Source of the DNA: an uncultured Planctomycetales bacterium
GTDB lineage: Bacteria > Planctomycetota > Planctomycetia > Pirellulales > S012-138
Length of the DNA: 64,000 nt
NCBI GenBank assembly: GCA_937982665.1
Contig: CALJLD010000003.1
Location: 15,846 to 79,845, forward strand
Reading direction: 5' to 3'
Shown: positions 1-9,280 of the stretch, one piece after another
Numbering within the stretch: position 1 is the stretch's first letter
Layout of the letters: the number at the start of each line of letters is the position of its first letter
Program-made: the position numbers and the translations under genes
The notes under the pieces: generated by a model
The model's input: only the letters and a program-made list of their open reading frames with translations
What the model was told of the DNA's origin: nothing
The model's database searches: none

Positions 1-18
1 CTTCGTGCACCGCATCAG

Positions 19-966
19 TCAACTAATCAACGCGAAGCAATGGTGAAGGTAGTACGATGCGAGTTGGCGATGGTGAACGTACTTGTTGAAGTATTCGCGC
101 GCGTTCGCGGAGAGCGTCTTGCGAAGCGCTTCATCTTCAAGACATTCCTCGCAGCGATCAACCAAATCGGACAAGTCCGGCTTTGCGTACAGGATGTGCT
201 TCCGGTCTTCTAGTGGCACATGCAGTTTGGCATTCGGCCGTGGGCCGACGACGCAACAACCGATGGCAAGATAATCCATGAGCCGGAAACAGAGATCGCC
301 CCGGCCTGGCAGATCGATGCAGACTTTTGCGCTAGCGGCCTCTCGCAGGGATCTGCTGTATCGCAAAATCTGTGGGCTGCCCATGAACGAGAATTTGTCT
401 TGGCCTTCAAGCAATTCAATGGCCTTCTTGCGAACAGCCGTGCCGTAGCGGACGTTGAACCGCCCATAGGCTTCAAACTTTGGGCGTTTTGTTGTGCGGC
501 GCCGCAAGCCAGGCAGCATGCGATAGATGGCGAGTTCATTGGTCACAAAGCCGCCGGGATAGACGTTCGCGTGGTCATATCCTTCGCCGCGGAATTGCAT
601 TTTGAAATAGGCGAGCGAAGACTTCGCCGTGTCTTCATCAATCTCGGGATAGTCCGAATAGTCAATCGCGATCGGATATCGAGTGCCGTCAAATTCCAAA
701 TGGAAAACAACAGCGGCATACCGCAACGCGGCGATCTCAGCCGATGTCTCAACTGGCATGTAATTGCCGAACCCGGCCTTGAGTGGACCGACCCATTTTT
801 CCGCCGGGGCCCAACCATAGGCAGCCGGCCAAATAATCCGGGAGCGTTGGGCCAGATTGTGGGGTAGATCCCACGTGGGCGTGAACGGCTGTTGGCGAAG
901 CGATGGCTTCCACCACGGTCGCTCCGCGCCTAGCGTGGCCTCGTGTGCCGAGACGTACGAACTCAC
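19..966 (-). CDS. Glycosyltransferase family 1-like protein
   Basis: A 315-residue protein that probably transfers a sugar during surface polysaccharide or glycoprotein synthesis. The C-terminal third carries the recognisable part: 'RLMDYLAIGCCVVGP' resembles the nucleotide-sugar binding region of GT-B enzymes, and it is followed by an acidic helix and 'LSANAREYFNKYVHH', typical of the end of group 1 glycosyltransferases. The N-terminal half is not recognised. The start is GTG with AGAGG seven bases upstream, which fits well. It stands alone upstream of the acetyltransferase and PVC-dehydrogenase genes on the same strand, about 220 bases away, so co-transcription is uncertain. Donor and acceptor cannot be predicted. 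Confidence 0.7.
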   Translation of the reverse strand: MSSYVSAHEATLGAERPWWKPSLRQQPFTPTWDLPHNLAQRSRIIWPAAYGWAPAEKWVGPLKAGFGNYMPVETSAEIAALRYAAVVFHLEFDGTRYPIAIDYSDYPEIDEDTAKSSLAYFKMQFRGEGYDHANVYPGGFVTNELAIYRMLPGLRRRTTKRPKFEAYGRFNVRYGTAVRKKAIELLEGQDKFSFMGSPQILRYSRSLREAASAKVCIDLPGRGDLCFRLMDYLAIGCCVVGPRPNAKLHVPLEDRKHILYAKPDLSDLVDRCEECLEDEALRKTLSANAREYFNKYVHHRQLASYYLHHCFALIS

Positions 967-1182
967 AGTTGACCTCTATCAATCCAAATCAGCCATAAGA
1001 AGCAAGGCCTCGTCAGGCGTTTGCTCCTCGATCTCTCAAAAAAAAAGGCGCAGACCACTTAGCCTAACCGGCGAATAGCGGTCAGTCACGCGAAATGAGC
1101 CGTGGCTTTCGTCAAATCCGCGAGTTCTTATCCAGAATTCAGACGTTTGAAGAATCCAATGCTCGCGGGAACATGCCTAAGC

Positions 1183-1677
1183 TCAGGCATTGAGCTCTTG
1201 CCATTGCTGTTGGATGCGTGCGCGGAAGGCCTGATCAATATGCGCGTTCATTTCGACATCATCCAAACCGTTGGCAATGGCGCCTGCGTTGATCGACTGC
1301 ACGTGGAAGCCGTATTTCTCGAAGAATGCCGACGTAAGTTGGCACGTTCCCAGCCGAACTGACTTTGCCGATGGTTCCGCGACGATCCTCATCAGCCTGG
1401 CGACGAGCAGATACTCGCCCAGCCCTTGGCGATGAAACTCCTGAGCGATCATTCCCCAGCAAAGGTCCGCGCCGCCATCAGCGCGAACCGCGTAGCCGCC
1501 GCAACCGACGATCTGTTTCTCGTTGCCTTGCTGTAAGATCAGGTAAGGGCAACCTTGTTCGTCCAGGAATTGTTCAAAGTCCGGGCGCTCGTGGTCGCGA
1601 AAGTAGCGCGGGATGTTGCTTGCGAAAATGCGCACGCACTCCGACTTATCCGCCGGAGTGTAGTCGCGCAGAAGCAT
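1183..1677 (-). CDS. GNAT family N-acetyltransferase
   Basis: A cytoplasmic acetyl-CoA-dependent N-acetyltransferase of 164 residues. The sequence 'MLLRDYTPADKSECVRIF' is the usual first strand and helix of the GNAT fold. 'FHRQGLGEYLL' matches the Q/RxxGxG/A pyrophosphate-binding loop, and 'FFEKYGFHV' is the usual C-terminal strand region. I chose the ATG at 1677 because GGAGG lies ten bases before it. An ATG at 1707 would overlap the end of the upstream dehydrogenase gene by 11 bases and has a poorer ribosome site. The gene is tightly coupled to that dehydrogenase gene and probably translated from the same message. The substrate is unknown. Confidence 0.85.
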   Translation of the reverse strand: MLLRDYTPADKSECVRIFASNIPRYFRDHERPDFEQFLDEQGCPYLILQQGNEKQIVGCGGYAVRADGGADLCWGMIAQEFHRQGLGEYLLVARLMRIVAEPSAKSVRLGTCQLTSAFFEKYGFHVQSINAGAIANGLDDVEMNAHIDQAFRARIQQQWQELNA

Positions 1678-1696
1678 CGATGGTTGGTCCTCCGCA

Positions 1697-4600
1697 CTAC
1701 TGGCCATCGCCACCGCCGGGCAGTTCGTGATCCTTGCTGGTTTCCAAGTACGAGAACAAGTTGGCCACATCCTCTGGCGTGAGGTCTTTCAACACGCCTT
1801 CTGGCATGACGGAGACCGTGGCCGGCGTTTGCAGATCGATATCGTCTTGCTTGATGCGGATCTTGGTCGCGTCCTGCAACAGCAAGACCAAATCCGTCGT
1901 AGTGGGATCAGGAACCGGCATGCCTGTGTGCACCAGACCGGCGGTTGTCTCAACGACAACACTCTTGTACTGATCCGAGATCACGGCCGAAGGGAACATC
2001 AAGGACTCGACGATTTCTTTCCGTTGGAAGCGACGACGCAGTCCTGTGAGGTCCGGGCCGATTCCTTCGCCAGTGGAGCCGAAGCGATGACACTTGGCAC
2101 AGTTGGCCTTGGCAAAGATTTCTTTGCCGGCGTCCACGTCGCCGGTCGAACCTTCGCCGGAGTCAAGAAAACGCGCCAATTGTTCGAAGGTCATGCTGAA
2201 GCCTTCCACGCGAGCGGGCGGCAGTTCCGCGACGGGCTCATTGGGAAACTTCTCGGCAAACCAGTTCTGGTAGAAGGACAACGAACCTTCCGCGGTCATG
2301 CGCTGCGGAGGCGATGCGCCGGTCCAGCTGGACAACGCGTTGAGCGCGATGTTGGCCGGATTGCGACGACCGTTGTTGTTCAAACGCAAGCCCGCCAGGA
2401 TGGTATCGCGAAGCTTGCCGGGTTCGGTCGGTTTTAAATCCATCTGACCAAGAGCGCCGAGCGCGACCTGCAACGTTGTTCCGTTTCCGTAGCGCAAGCT
2501 TTGCCAAAGGATTTCAGCATCGGCCGGATTGGGTTTCTTGGCCAACGCCCGCACGATCGGTTCGCGCGAATCGGGGAAGCGTTCATGCAGGTCGCGCAGG
2601 ATGGCTTTCGATTCGTTGCTGCCATCTTCGCCCAACACATCAAACGCGGCGGCCAGCACCGGAGCGTAAGCTGGATTGTCAGGTTCGGCCTCAAACCAGG
2701 CGATCATGCCAGCCATGACCTGATCGAAGTTGGCAATGTCGCTCGGACTGCTGGAAGCGAGCAACAACTGCGACGCGAACGGCCGCTTGGCCCAATCGGC
2801 CAACAACTCACGGCGATCCTCCGGCGAGAATTTCGCTACGCGCGAACCGACAATGTTGCGGAGATAGCCTTTGAAACTGTTGCCGCCATCCCAATCGCGG
2901 GTGGTTTCGTACCAATCGAGGTACTTCGACTTGTTGTCGAGTGTCCAACCGGAATTGACGTAGGAAAGATAGAGTGCGATCTCGATTTGATCGCTGCGGT
3001 CACCGTTGGGCAACATGGACACCAAGCGATCAAGTAAGCCTGGAGTATCTGCCGCAGCGAGGAGTCGTGCTGCTTTCCGCAATGTTGGATCATGCGAAGG
3101 CACGCCAATGGTGCGAACAAAAGATTTCAATTCGTCGGTGTCATCCGAAATTGAGAGGAGCTCCATGAGGCGCACCGCGGCTTCATCCGCACCATCCTGT
3201 GCATTGCGTTCCTGCTGTTGCGATGCGGTCATGGCATCAACAGCGTCCTTCGCATTCAACTGACCCAAGCGATAAAGAGTCAACATTGCCTCCGTAAGAG
3301 GGCGAGGAGAGAACTCTGCCAGGGCTTTCTCCTTCCACTTCTCTACCGGAATTCGCTCCAGCGCCAACCGCGCGGCGTATCGCAACCAGCGGTCATCGTT
3401 CTCCAACAATTCCAGCACAGGCTCCAGCGGCGGTTCCAGGCCAGCTTGCACGAAGGCTTCGCAAGCGCGACGGCGGACGGTGAGGTCATCATCAGCCATG
3501 AGCTTTGTGAGCGTTGCGGCCACATGGTCTTGCAATCCGCCGGCTTCGCTCTCGGCTGGCGTGTTGTAGACCGCATCCGTGTGAATCGCGTCCTCCGCAA
3601 AACGGAGCGTATCGGCAACTGTCGCGCCATCGTTATGCAAACAGCTTCCCAACAAGAGCGTCACGAATTGTCGCACGCTGGCGTCGTCATCGTTGGCCAA
3701 CTCAACTAGCAAGTCGACGGACGGTCGTGGACCGAGTTGTGAGGCCAATGTGAGCGCGCGAATCTGATGATCAGCGTTGTCACTCTTCGCTGCGGTGGCG
3801 ATTTCATTCGCCCACGCTTCATCGCCCAGCCTGCGCTTGATGCTGGTGGCGATGTCACGCGCCCAGGCGGATTGCATCTGCGGCATGTCGAGCAGCTCAG
3901 CGAAGTTGCCGACGGCCAGCGGTTCCGCTCCGTCGCCATAAGTGATGCGATAGATGCCCCCTTCGGTTCCGCGTCCCCCAGTGCAGAAGAGGATGGAGCC
4001 GTCGCGGTCGACTTCGATATCGCTGACGTTGAGCGGATTCCCAGCGACGAGCGTTTCCCAATCGCCGGCGAAGGTTGCGCCATCTTGATCTATGTGCACG
4101 CTGATGATGCGGCCCATCGACCAATCGCAAACAATGAACGCGCCCTGGTACTTCTCCGGCAACGCGTTGTGCTCATAGAAGACAACGCCGGTTGGCGAGC
4201 CGCGACCGATGTCAACGGTGCCTGGCAGCGAATCGAAGTACCATTCCGGCCACTTGGCCGCGCCGCTGCGCCAACCGAACTGCGCGCCTGGCGTGCAGTG
4301 ATTGATGCGGATAGGGCGATACCACGGCAGACCGACGTCCCATTCCATATCGCTATCGAAGGCGAACATGTCGCCCTGCGAGTTGAAACCGAACTCGTAT
4401 TCATTACGGAAGCCGGCGGTGTGCATCCACCACTTATCGCCACCCGGTGAGAACCGCCAGATGGTTCCGCCGGGATGCGTGATCCCGTTGGCGTGTCCGT
4501 TGGCATCTTGAAAACGTGGTTGCAGGACGTCGCCTTCGTATGTCTTGCCGACGGGACTGTTGGGCTGCGGGGTCTCTGTCACCCAAGCGTGATTGCCCAT

Positions 4601-5572
4601 GTTGTTGTAGAGCCAGCCATCAGGCCCAAAGACGACCGCATGCGGTCCGTGCTCGCCCATGCCGCCGCGATACTTGAGGATGTTCTCCACGCTGTCCGCC
4701 TGACCGTCATGATCCATGTCCGGCAAACGATACAGTCCGGTGCCGTCGGGGCCATCGCCCACGACGTAGAGAGTATCGAAGACCTGACACAGCCCTTGGC
4801 AGTTGCGGACGGCATCGGTGAAGACGGTCCGCTCGTCGTATTGGCCATCGCCATCGGTATCCATCAAAGACGAAACCGGACCGCGCTCTTCGGAATAGAT
4901 CAGGCGACCGCCGTTCCCCCACGTCATGGCGACGACGGAACCTTGCAGCAGTTGCTGATCGGCGACGCGCTCAACTTGGAATCCGGCCGGGATCTGAAAC
5001 CGCGAGATGTAATCGGTATTGAAGACAATGTCTTTCCAGGGGGAGTCCGCATGCGCGGAGAGCGCGGCGACATCCGACCATGTCGAAACATCAAAGCCAG
5101 CTTTGAGCCAGTCTTCGCCTTGCGGCGCTGAGCTTAACGCCTTCCAACCGCCGGGCGAATCAAACGGTGTGCTGCGTCCGTTTTGATGGCGGATGACACC
5201 TTCGACAAACAGTCCGGCGCGGCTTTCTTTGTTGTTCGCGGCGATGGCGATCACATTGACGCCACGCTCCACAATGCCGTTGAGATTGAAGTGGCTGGAC
5301 TCTGACCCGCCGCCGGTTCCGAGCTTCTGCCCGTTGACCCAAAGCGTGAAGGTATCGTCAGCCGCGATCCAGATTTCGCCTGTGCAAGGTCCGTCCATAT
5401 AGACCTCGCGACGGAACAGCACGTCGCCGGCGGGCGCCTGCTGCTCAGGGTTGCCGCCGGCAATCCACATCCATCGGGCGTCCATCTCTTGAGCGTGTGC
5501 GGTGTTTGCACTTACGGCAAAGAAAAGGATCGCGATGGCACACAACAGGCATCGGGCCAGGGTAGCAGACAT
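1697..5572 (-). CDS. PVC-type membrane-bound dehydrogenase / HEAT / cytochrome c fusion
   Basis: A secreted protein of 1291 residues. From the N-terminus it has a signal peptide ('MSATLARCLLCAIAILFF', cleaved near AHA-QE), a galactose-binding-like beta region (to about residue 180), and a glucose-dehydrogenase-like beta-propeller of the type found in PVC bacteria (about 190-560). A HEAT-repeat stretch follows (about 570-1060). The C-terminal cytochrome c domain has the heme motif CAKCH and the following 'GIGPDLTGLRRR', typical of the Planctomycetes/Verrucomicrobia heme-binding family. It probably oxidises a carbohydrate-like substrate in the periplasm and passes electrons to heme c. The substrate is unknown. 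An ATG 42 bases upstream is possible, but 5572 has GAAGGA at good spacing and starts a clean signal peptide. Confidence 0.9.
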   Translation of the reverse strand: MSATLARCLLCAIAILFFAVSANTAHAQEMDARWMWIAGGNPEQQAPAGDVLFRREVYMDGPCTGEIWIAADDTFTLWVNGQKLGTGGGSESSHFNLNGIVERGVNVIAIAANNKESRAGLFVEGVIRHQNGRSTPFDSPGGWKALSSAPQGEDWLKAGFDVSTWSDVAALSAHADSPWKDIVFNTDYISRFQIPAGFQVERVADQQLLQGSVVAMTWGNGGRLIYSEERGPVSSLMDTDGDGQYDERTVFTDAVRNCQGLCQVFDTLYVVGDGPDGTGLYRLPDMDHDGQADSVENILKYRGGMGEHGPHAVVFGPDGWLYNNMGNHAWVTETPQPNSPVGKTYEGDVLQPRFQDANGHANGITHPGGTIWRFSPGGDKWWMHTAGFRNEYEFGFNSQGDMFAFDSDMEWDVGLPWYRPIRINHCTPGAQFGWRSGAAKWPEWYFDSLPGTVDIGRGSPTGVVFYEHNALPEKYQGAFIVCDWSMGRIISVHIDQDGATFAGDWETLVAGNPLNVSDIEVDRDGSILFCTGGRGTEGGIYRITYGDGAEPLAVGNFAELLDMPQMQSAWARDIATSIKRRLGDEAWANEIATAAKSDNADHQIRALTLASQLGPRPSVDLLVELANDDDASVRQFVTLLLGSCLHNDGATVADTLRFAEDAIHTDAVYNTPAESEAGGLQDHVAATLTKLMADDDLTVRRRACEAFVQAGLEPPLEPVLELLENDDRWLRYAARLALERIPVEKWKEKALAEFSPRPLTEAMLTLYRLGQLNAKDAVDAMTASQQQERNAQDGADEAAVRLMELLSISDDTDELKSFVRTIGVPSHDPTLRKAARLLAAADTPGLLDRLVSMLPNGDRSDQIEIALYLSYVNSGWTLDNKSKYLDWYETTRDWDGGNSFKGYLRNIVGSRVAKFSPEDRRELLADWAKRPFASQLLLASSSPSDIANFDQVMAGMIAWFEAEPDNPAYAPVLAAAFDVLGEDGSNESKAILRDLHERFPDSREPIVRALAKKPNPADAEILWQSLRYGNGTTLQVALGALGQMDLKPTEPGKLRDTILAGLRLNNNGRRNPANIALNALSSWTGASPPQRMTAEGSLSFYQNWFAEKFPNEPVAELPPARVEGFSMTFEQLARFLDSGEGSTGDVDAGKEIFAKANCAKCHRFGSTGEGIGPDLTGLRRRFQRKEIVESLMFPSAVISDQYKSVVVETTAGLVHTGMPVPDPTTTDLVLLLQDATKIRIKQDDIDLQTPATVSVMPEGVLKDLTPEDVANLFSYLETSKDHELPGGGDGQ

Positions 5573-5915
5573 TAGCTGAAGTCCTTCAATGAAGAGAATC
5601 CGCATAGCCGTCAATCGGCAAACAGATAAATCTCAGGCGGGGTGCGGCTCCTGCCGCGGAGGGAAGGCAGAGCAGACATGATAGCCTTGCCGCGCAGTGG
5701 ATGCCAGAAAGTGCGAAAGGTGGGATTCGGCGAATTGGCCGATTGTATCGACAGTTTGACACATAACGGCCACGACCTAGAGTTGTGCGCCAACTCTCGA
5801 TGGGAGCTGGCCATTCGGCGTTGATGAGTTGTATTGCTCAACCCGAGTGATCAATGGTCCAAGCACGCCCTGCTCGGGCGCTCGGACAACGCTTGTCCGT
5901 CCCCTTTGGCTGGTC
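5573..5915. promoter_or_regulatory. Divergent intergenic region upstream of the pilus/secretion cluster
   Basis: These 343 bases separate the minus-strand dehydrogenase from the plus-strand pseudopilin cluster. A candidate sigma-70 promoter for the plus strand is TTGACA at 5756-5761 and TAGAGT at 5778-5783, 16 bases apart. It would start transcription near 5790 and leave a leader of about 125 bases. The -35 is a perfect consensus match but the -10 is only 4/6. I see no clear promoter facing the dehydrogenase and no convincing gene here. Confidence 0.35.
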
Positions 5916-6539
5916 ATGACGAATCCTTGTTCTCGCATCTTGCCCGTAGTTGGCGCGCAGCGTCGAGCTGTGCGTGCGCGCTGCGGATTCACATTGATGG
6001 AGTCGCTCTTAGCCGTTGGAATCGCGGCATTGCTGGGCGCGGCGTTGCTATACGCGGTCACGAGTTCTCTAACAACATCTCAAGCGCTGACCGAGCGCGC
6101 CGTTGCCGAGGGACTAGCCAAGATGTTGATGGAAGAGATTTCAACCAAGAAGTACTGCCAGGACATCAGTGATCCATATCAATACCCCTTTGGCCCGGGC
6201 GCGAGCGAAGGGCCATTTCGCAACTCGTTCAACGACATCGACGATTTCGATGGCTATACGATGAGTCCCCCAGAGGATTCCTGGGGGGTTCCGTTGGGGA
6301 CGGGTAACGATGCGGGGGGCCTTCGTAATGTGCAACTCCAGGTTAACGACGTCTTCTTGAATGATTTCCGTGCCACGGTGGATGTTTACTACGCCGATGA
6401 TGACGACCCGTCGATCAACCTAGCGCCGGGCCTCACGAGTGACTCGAAAGCCGTGGAGATTAACGTCTATGTTGATCGACCATCAGGCACGACAGCGCTG
6501 GCAACTCTAAGGCGCGTGTTCGGCAATATTCAACAGTAA
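5916..6539 (+). CDS. Type IV pilin-like / GspI-like pseudopilin
   Basis: A pseudopilin of 207 residues. A basic leader ends in the prepilin peptidase site 'RCGFTLMESLLAVGIAALL': cleavage would fall after Gly, giving a methylatable Phe, with Glu five residues into the mature protein. The hydrophobic helix that follows would pack in the pilus core. The globular part is acidic and unrecognised. It opens a run of 16 co-directional genes, and its order before a second pseudopilin and a PilX/GspK-like protein resembles the gspI-J-K order of type II secretion operons. The ATG at 5916 was chosen because it gives a leader of normal length; one 87 bases upstream would give an unusually long leader. Confidence 0.8.
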   Translation: MTNPCSRILPVVGAQRRAVRARCGFTLMESLLAVGIAALLGAALLYAVTSSLTTSQALTERAVAEGLAKMLMEEISTKKYCQDISDPYQYPFGPGASEGPFRNSFNDIDDFDGYTMSPPEDSWGVPLGTGNDAGGLRNVQLQVNDVFLNDFRATVDVYYADDDDPSINLAPGLTSDSKAVEINVYVDRPSGTTALATLRRVFGNIQQ

Positions 6540-6583
6540 GAAAGTCCCAAAGCGACGAACGAACAAAGCTAGCCAGGTTTCAC

Positions 6584-7366
6584 ATGCGGCGCGGTTTTAC
6601 ACTTGTTGAAGTTCTCCTTTCCCTGGCAATCATGGGCATGGTTGTCGTAGCGGTGGGGGTACTGACACAAACCGCGTATCAAGCCAACGAGCATACTCAG
6701 GCTGTCGGCACTGCGACGCAGCACGCGCGAGTGGCGATTCAACGCATCACAAGAATGGCCAATTCAGCTTATGCCGTTGACGCCGAGCCTGGCATTGCCG
6801 TCATTGAGCACGTTGGCGGCGAAACCGTTCCCACGACACTAGTGGTTTGGTCACCCCCTGGCGATCCGCAAAATGCCGATGGTCCGCCACTTGTGGGTGA
6901 GTTAGTTTTTTTCACACCCAACCCCAACGACCCAACGGAGCTGTGGGAACTCAACGAGCCGGGCGATTCGCGAACTCAAAGTCTAACGACAATTAACAGC
7001 TCATCAGGACGGACCCTTCTCGCTGGATTGAAAGCCAGCAGCACGGCGACCAAGCGCGTTGTGATGCGACGAATGCAGACAGTGACGATTAGCGCCAACG
7101 TGATTCCGCTCCTGAGGTTCTCCACACAGCTTCGACCGAGCGAATCAGAGTGGGCTCAGTTGGAAGTAGGGGGATTGGATTGGGAAGACGCTTCGTGGCC
7201 GCAGTCCATGTTCACTGATGATTGGGGGTTGCGCTCCACTTTCGTGCAGATTGAAGCATGGATGTCGATTGCACCTGCTTCTAATCCCAATGCCGGCGCT
7301 GAGGAGCACTCGCTCCCGTTTTTTGGCGCAACCACGATGTTCTATCGCGTAACACCGCCAAGTTGA
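6584..7366 (+). CDS. GspJ-like pseudopilin
   Basis: A 260-residue prepilin-like protein. The short leader 'MRRGFTLVEVLLSLAIMGM' is a textbook class III signal: basic leader, Gly, Phe+1, Glu+5, then a hydrophobic helix. The length and position after a GspI-like gene fit the minor pseudopilin GspJ, which caps the pseudopilus in type II secretion, but the C-terminal domain alone does not prove that identity. The gene starts 44 bases after the previous stop and ends 49 bases before the next gene, consistent with one operon. Confidence 0.8.
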   Translation: MRRGFTLVEVLLSLAIMGMVVVAVGVLTQTAYQANEHTQAVGTATQHARVAIQRITRMANSAYAVDAEPGIAVIEHVGGETVPTTLVVWSPPGDPQNADGPPLVGELVFFTPNPNDPTELWELNEPGDSRTQSLTTINSSSGRTLLAGLKASSTATKRVVMRRMQTVTISANVIPLLRFSTQLRPSESEWAQLEVGGLDWEDASWPQSMFTDDWGLRSTFVQIEAWMSIAPASNPNAGAEEHSLPFFGATTMFYRVTPPS

Positions 7367-7415
7367 ATCTGATTTGATCTTGCGGTCAACACGAAGAAAC
7401 CTCGCCGAGTTGAGA

Positions 7416-8981
7416 ATGAAATCGCTACGTAGAACTACCAACCGCCCAAGAGAAAGCTCTTCGCCCTATCGCTGCATTCGTGGCCGCGCGCAAGCAGCCC
7501 GAAGAAATCGGCGCGGTGTTGCGGTAATTCTGGTGCTCGGCTTCATGGCGATCAGCTTTGGGATGGCCTACGCATTGCTGCGCGCTCAGGCTTCGTCTAT
7601 GCAATTGGCCGGGAACTATCGCCGGATGGAGCAGGCCAGAGAGGCGGCCTTCTCCGGAGCGCTGGCCGGCATACGAGAAATCCACGCTGACGATTGGGCA
7701 GGAGTGGCGACGTCATTCTCCGCCAATGTCACTGCAAACTCGAGCTACACAGTCTCTTTTGTGACAGGAGATGATTCGCTCCAACTTGGCGATGCCGACT
7801 ACGACATGTGGCCCTACCGCGTCACGATCAAGTCTGTTGGATATGCCCAAGATCCGGCTGACCCACTGGCTGTGGCCACCGCGAATGTCCACGTTGTTAT
7901 GCAGTTGATCCCAGAGAACGTGGCGACTGAACCTTCGATATGGCAAACGGCCCGACAATACACGGCTTTCCAGTCGAAGACTGTGGAGGCCAATTTGAAC
8001 ATGCATATCCGCTTTGAGGGGCCGGTTAGGTTCCAAGATAAGGTTCTGCTTGGGAAGGACTTGCCTCCTAAAGATGAAATCCGCGAAAGGTATATGCGCG
8101 ACCTGGATCTAATGCGATCGAACGGTTTTGACGACTACCGGCAGTTCGATACCAATGTTCGATTGCCCTACTCCAAGCAAAGTGGTACTGCTAACGCACT
8201 AATAACGCTCCCTTTCCAGGGGTTGGGCGCAATTGATGAGCCAAAAGGCGAGACGAGCATGCCGGCGGTTGGGAACTATTCAACATATCAACTGTATCCC
8301 GGTGGCGCGCATTACACGGCGGGAACGCTTAACTTCTACACCCGCAACGAGACCTTGGAGCCAGATCCAAAGACAAACCCTCTAGGTCTCTACTATTCCT
8401 CATCCAATATTCGCATTGAAGACAATGTGACGTTGCGCGGCACTATCATTGACGGCGGAGACATTGTCATTGATGGCACCAGCATTGATCTGCAAGCGGT
8501 TGATTTACCGTCGATTGACGGTGGAGCGACAACCGTCCAATTACCAGTCATGATTGTCGGAGATGCGGTCGATGTGGAAGACGATACGAAGATGAACGTG
8601 ACCGGCAGCATCGCCAGCAAGGGTCGCTTTCGATTTCGGCAGTGTGGAAATGGGACAGAGTACACACAGCAGGGACGGTTGCTCGTTGGCGAATTGACGG
8701 TTGGTCCTTGGGTGGATTGGCCGCAATACGCGGTGAATTGGGACTTTCACTATGGGGCATTCCTGGTGCAGTACGATCCGGACGATGGAATTCCTTTCGA
8801 CTACTTTCCCGACTACCTGGAAAACGTCGCGCTACTGCAAATTGAGCCGGCATTTAAGATCAGTCCACCGGCATCCGCAGTCACTTTGCACTGGATGGCA
8901 GCAGGGGAGCCACTCTATGCCCCAGTTACCGCTGGCGAAGGGCTCAACTGGCAAGTGATGGATTGGATCGATAATCCCTGA
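7416..8981 (+). CDS. PilX-like / GspK-like minor pilin assembly protein
   Basis: A 521-residue membrane-anchored protein. A very basic N-terminus precedes 'RRGVAVILVLGFMAISFG', a single transmembrane helix of the PilX type ('RRG-hydrophobic' without the +5 Glu), followed by 'LAGNYRRMEQAREAAFSGA', the usual PilX N-terminal helix. The rest is a large extracytoplasmic region rich in beta-type sequence, with a 'NVTLRGTIIDGGDIVIDG' stretch that looks like a right-handed beta-helix. It sits where GspK sits in type II systems. The ATG at 7416 is preferred to a TTG 42 bases upstream. GspK and PilX cannot be separated by reading alone. Confidence 0.7.
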   Translation: MKSLRRTTNRPRESSSPYRCIRGRAQAARRNRRGVAVILVLGFMAISFGMAYALLRAQASSMQLAGNYRRMEQAREAAFSGALAGIREIHADDWAGVATSFSANVTANSSYTVSFVTGDDSLQLGDADYDMWPYRVTIKSVGYAQDPADPLAVATANVHVVMQLIPENVATEPSIWQTARQYTAFQSKTVEANLNMHIRFEGPVRFQDKVLLGKDLPPKDEIRERYMRDLDLMRSNGFDDYRQFDTNVRLPYSKQSGTANALITLPFQGLGAIDEPKGETSMPAVGNYSTYQLYPGGAHYTAGTLNFYTRNETLEPDPKTNPLGLYYSSSNIRIEDNVTLRGTIIDGGDIVIDGTSIDLQAVDLPSIDGGATTVQLPVMIVGDAVDVEDDTKMNVTGSIASKGRFRFRQCGNGTEYTQQGRLLVGELTVGPWVDWPQYAVNWDFHYGAFLVQYDPDDGIPFDYFPDYLENVALLQIEPAFKISPPASAVTLHWMAAGEPLYAPVTAGEGLNWQVMDWIDNP

Positions 8982-8998
8982 TTGAGGAGTAATTCGCG

Positions 8999-9232
8999 AT
9001 GAAACGGACATGTCTGCTGGTGACCGGCATTGCCATTTGCACCGCATTTCTCGTGCTAGGCTTGAATAGGCCGGAAGAGGCATTTTCGCAACAGCCAAAG
9101 CAGCCATTTGCGAATGCCGTCCAACAGCGAGCGGAAGCGAATGCATTGTTGCGGGAGATCCGAGATCTTCTTCGCGAACAAAATGCGATGCTGCAAAACA
9201 CACTTCCTCGCGATGGCTCCGGTCCTCAATAG
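8999..9232 (+). CDS. Small secreted coiled-coil protein in the pilus/secretion cluster
   Basis: A 77-residue protein of unknown function. It has an N-terminal signal or anchor segment ('MKRTCLLVTGIAICTAFLV'), a polar linker rich in Gln and Pro, and a short amphipathic helix with heptad spacing ('ANALLREIRDLLREQNAML'). It has a good ribosome site (GGAG eleven bases before ATG) and lies 17 bases after the PilX-like gene and 48 bases before the next pseudopilin gene. The position suggests a minor component or assembly partner of the machine, but no family is recognised. Confidence 0.65.
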   Translation: MKRTCLLVTGIAICTAFLVLGLNRPEEAFSQQPKQPFANAVQQRAEANALLREIRDLLREQNAMLQNTLPRDGSGPQ

Positions 9233-9280
9233 CCCGCCCCATTCGGCAAGAATGGCGCGGAAGCAATCAAGGTCCGCGCC

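Noticed and set aside
220..867. Long plus-strand reading frame opposite the first glycosyltransferase
   Set aside because: No ribosome site and no recognisable domain; it mirrors the coding strand, whose protein has a clear glycosyltransferase C-terminus.
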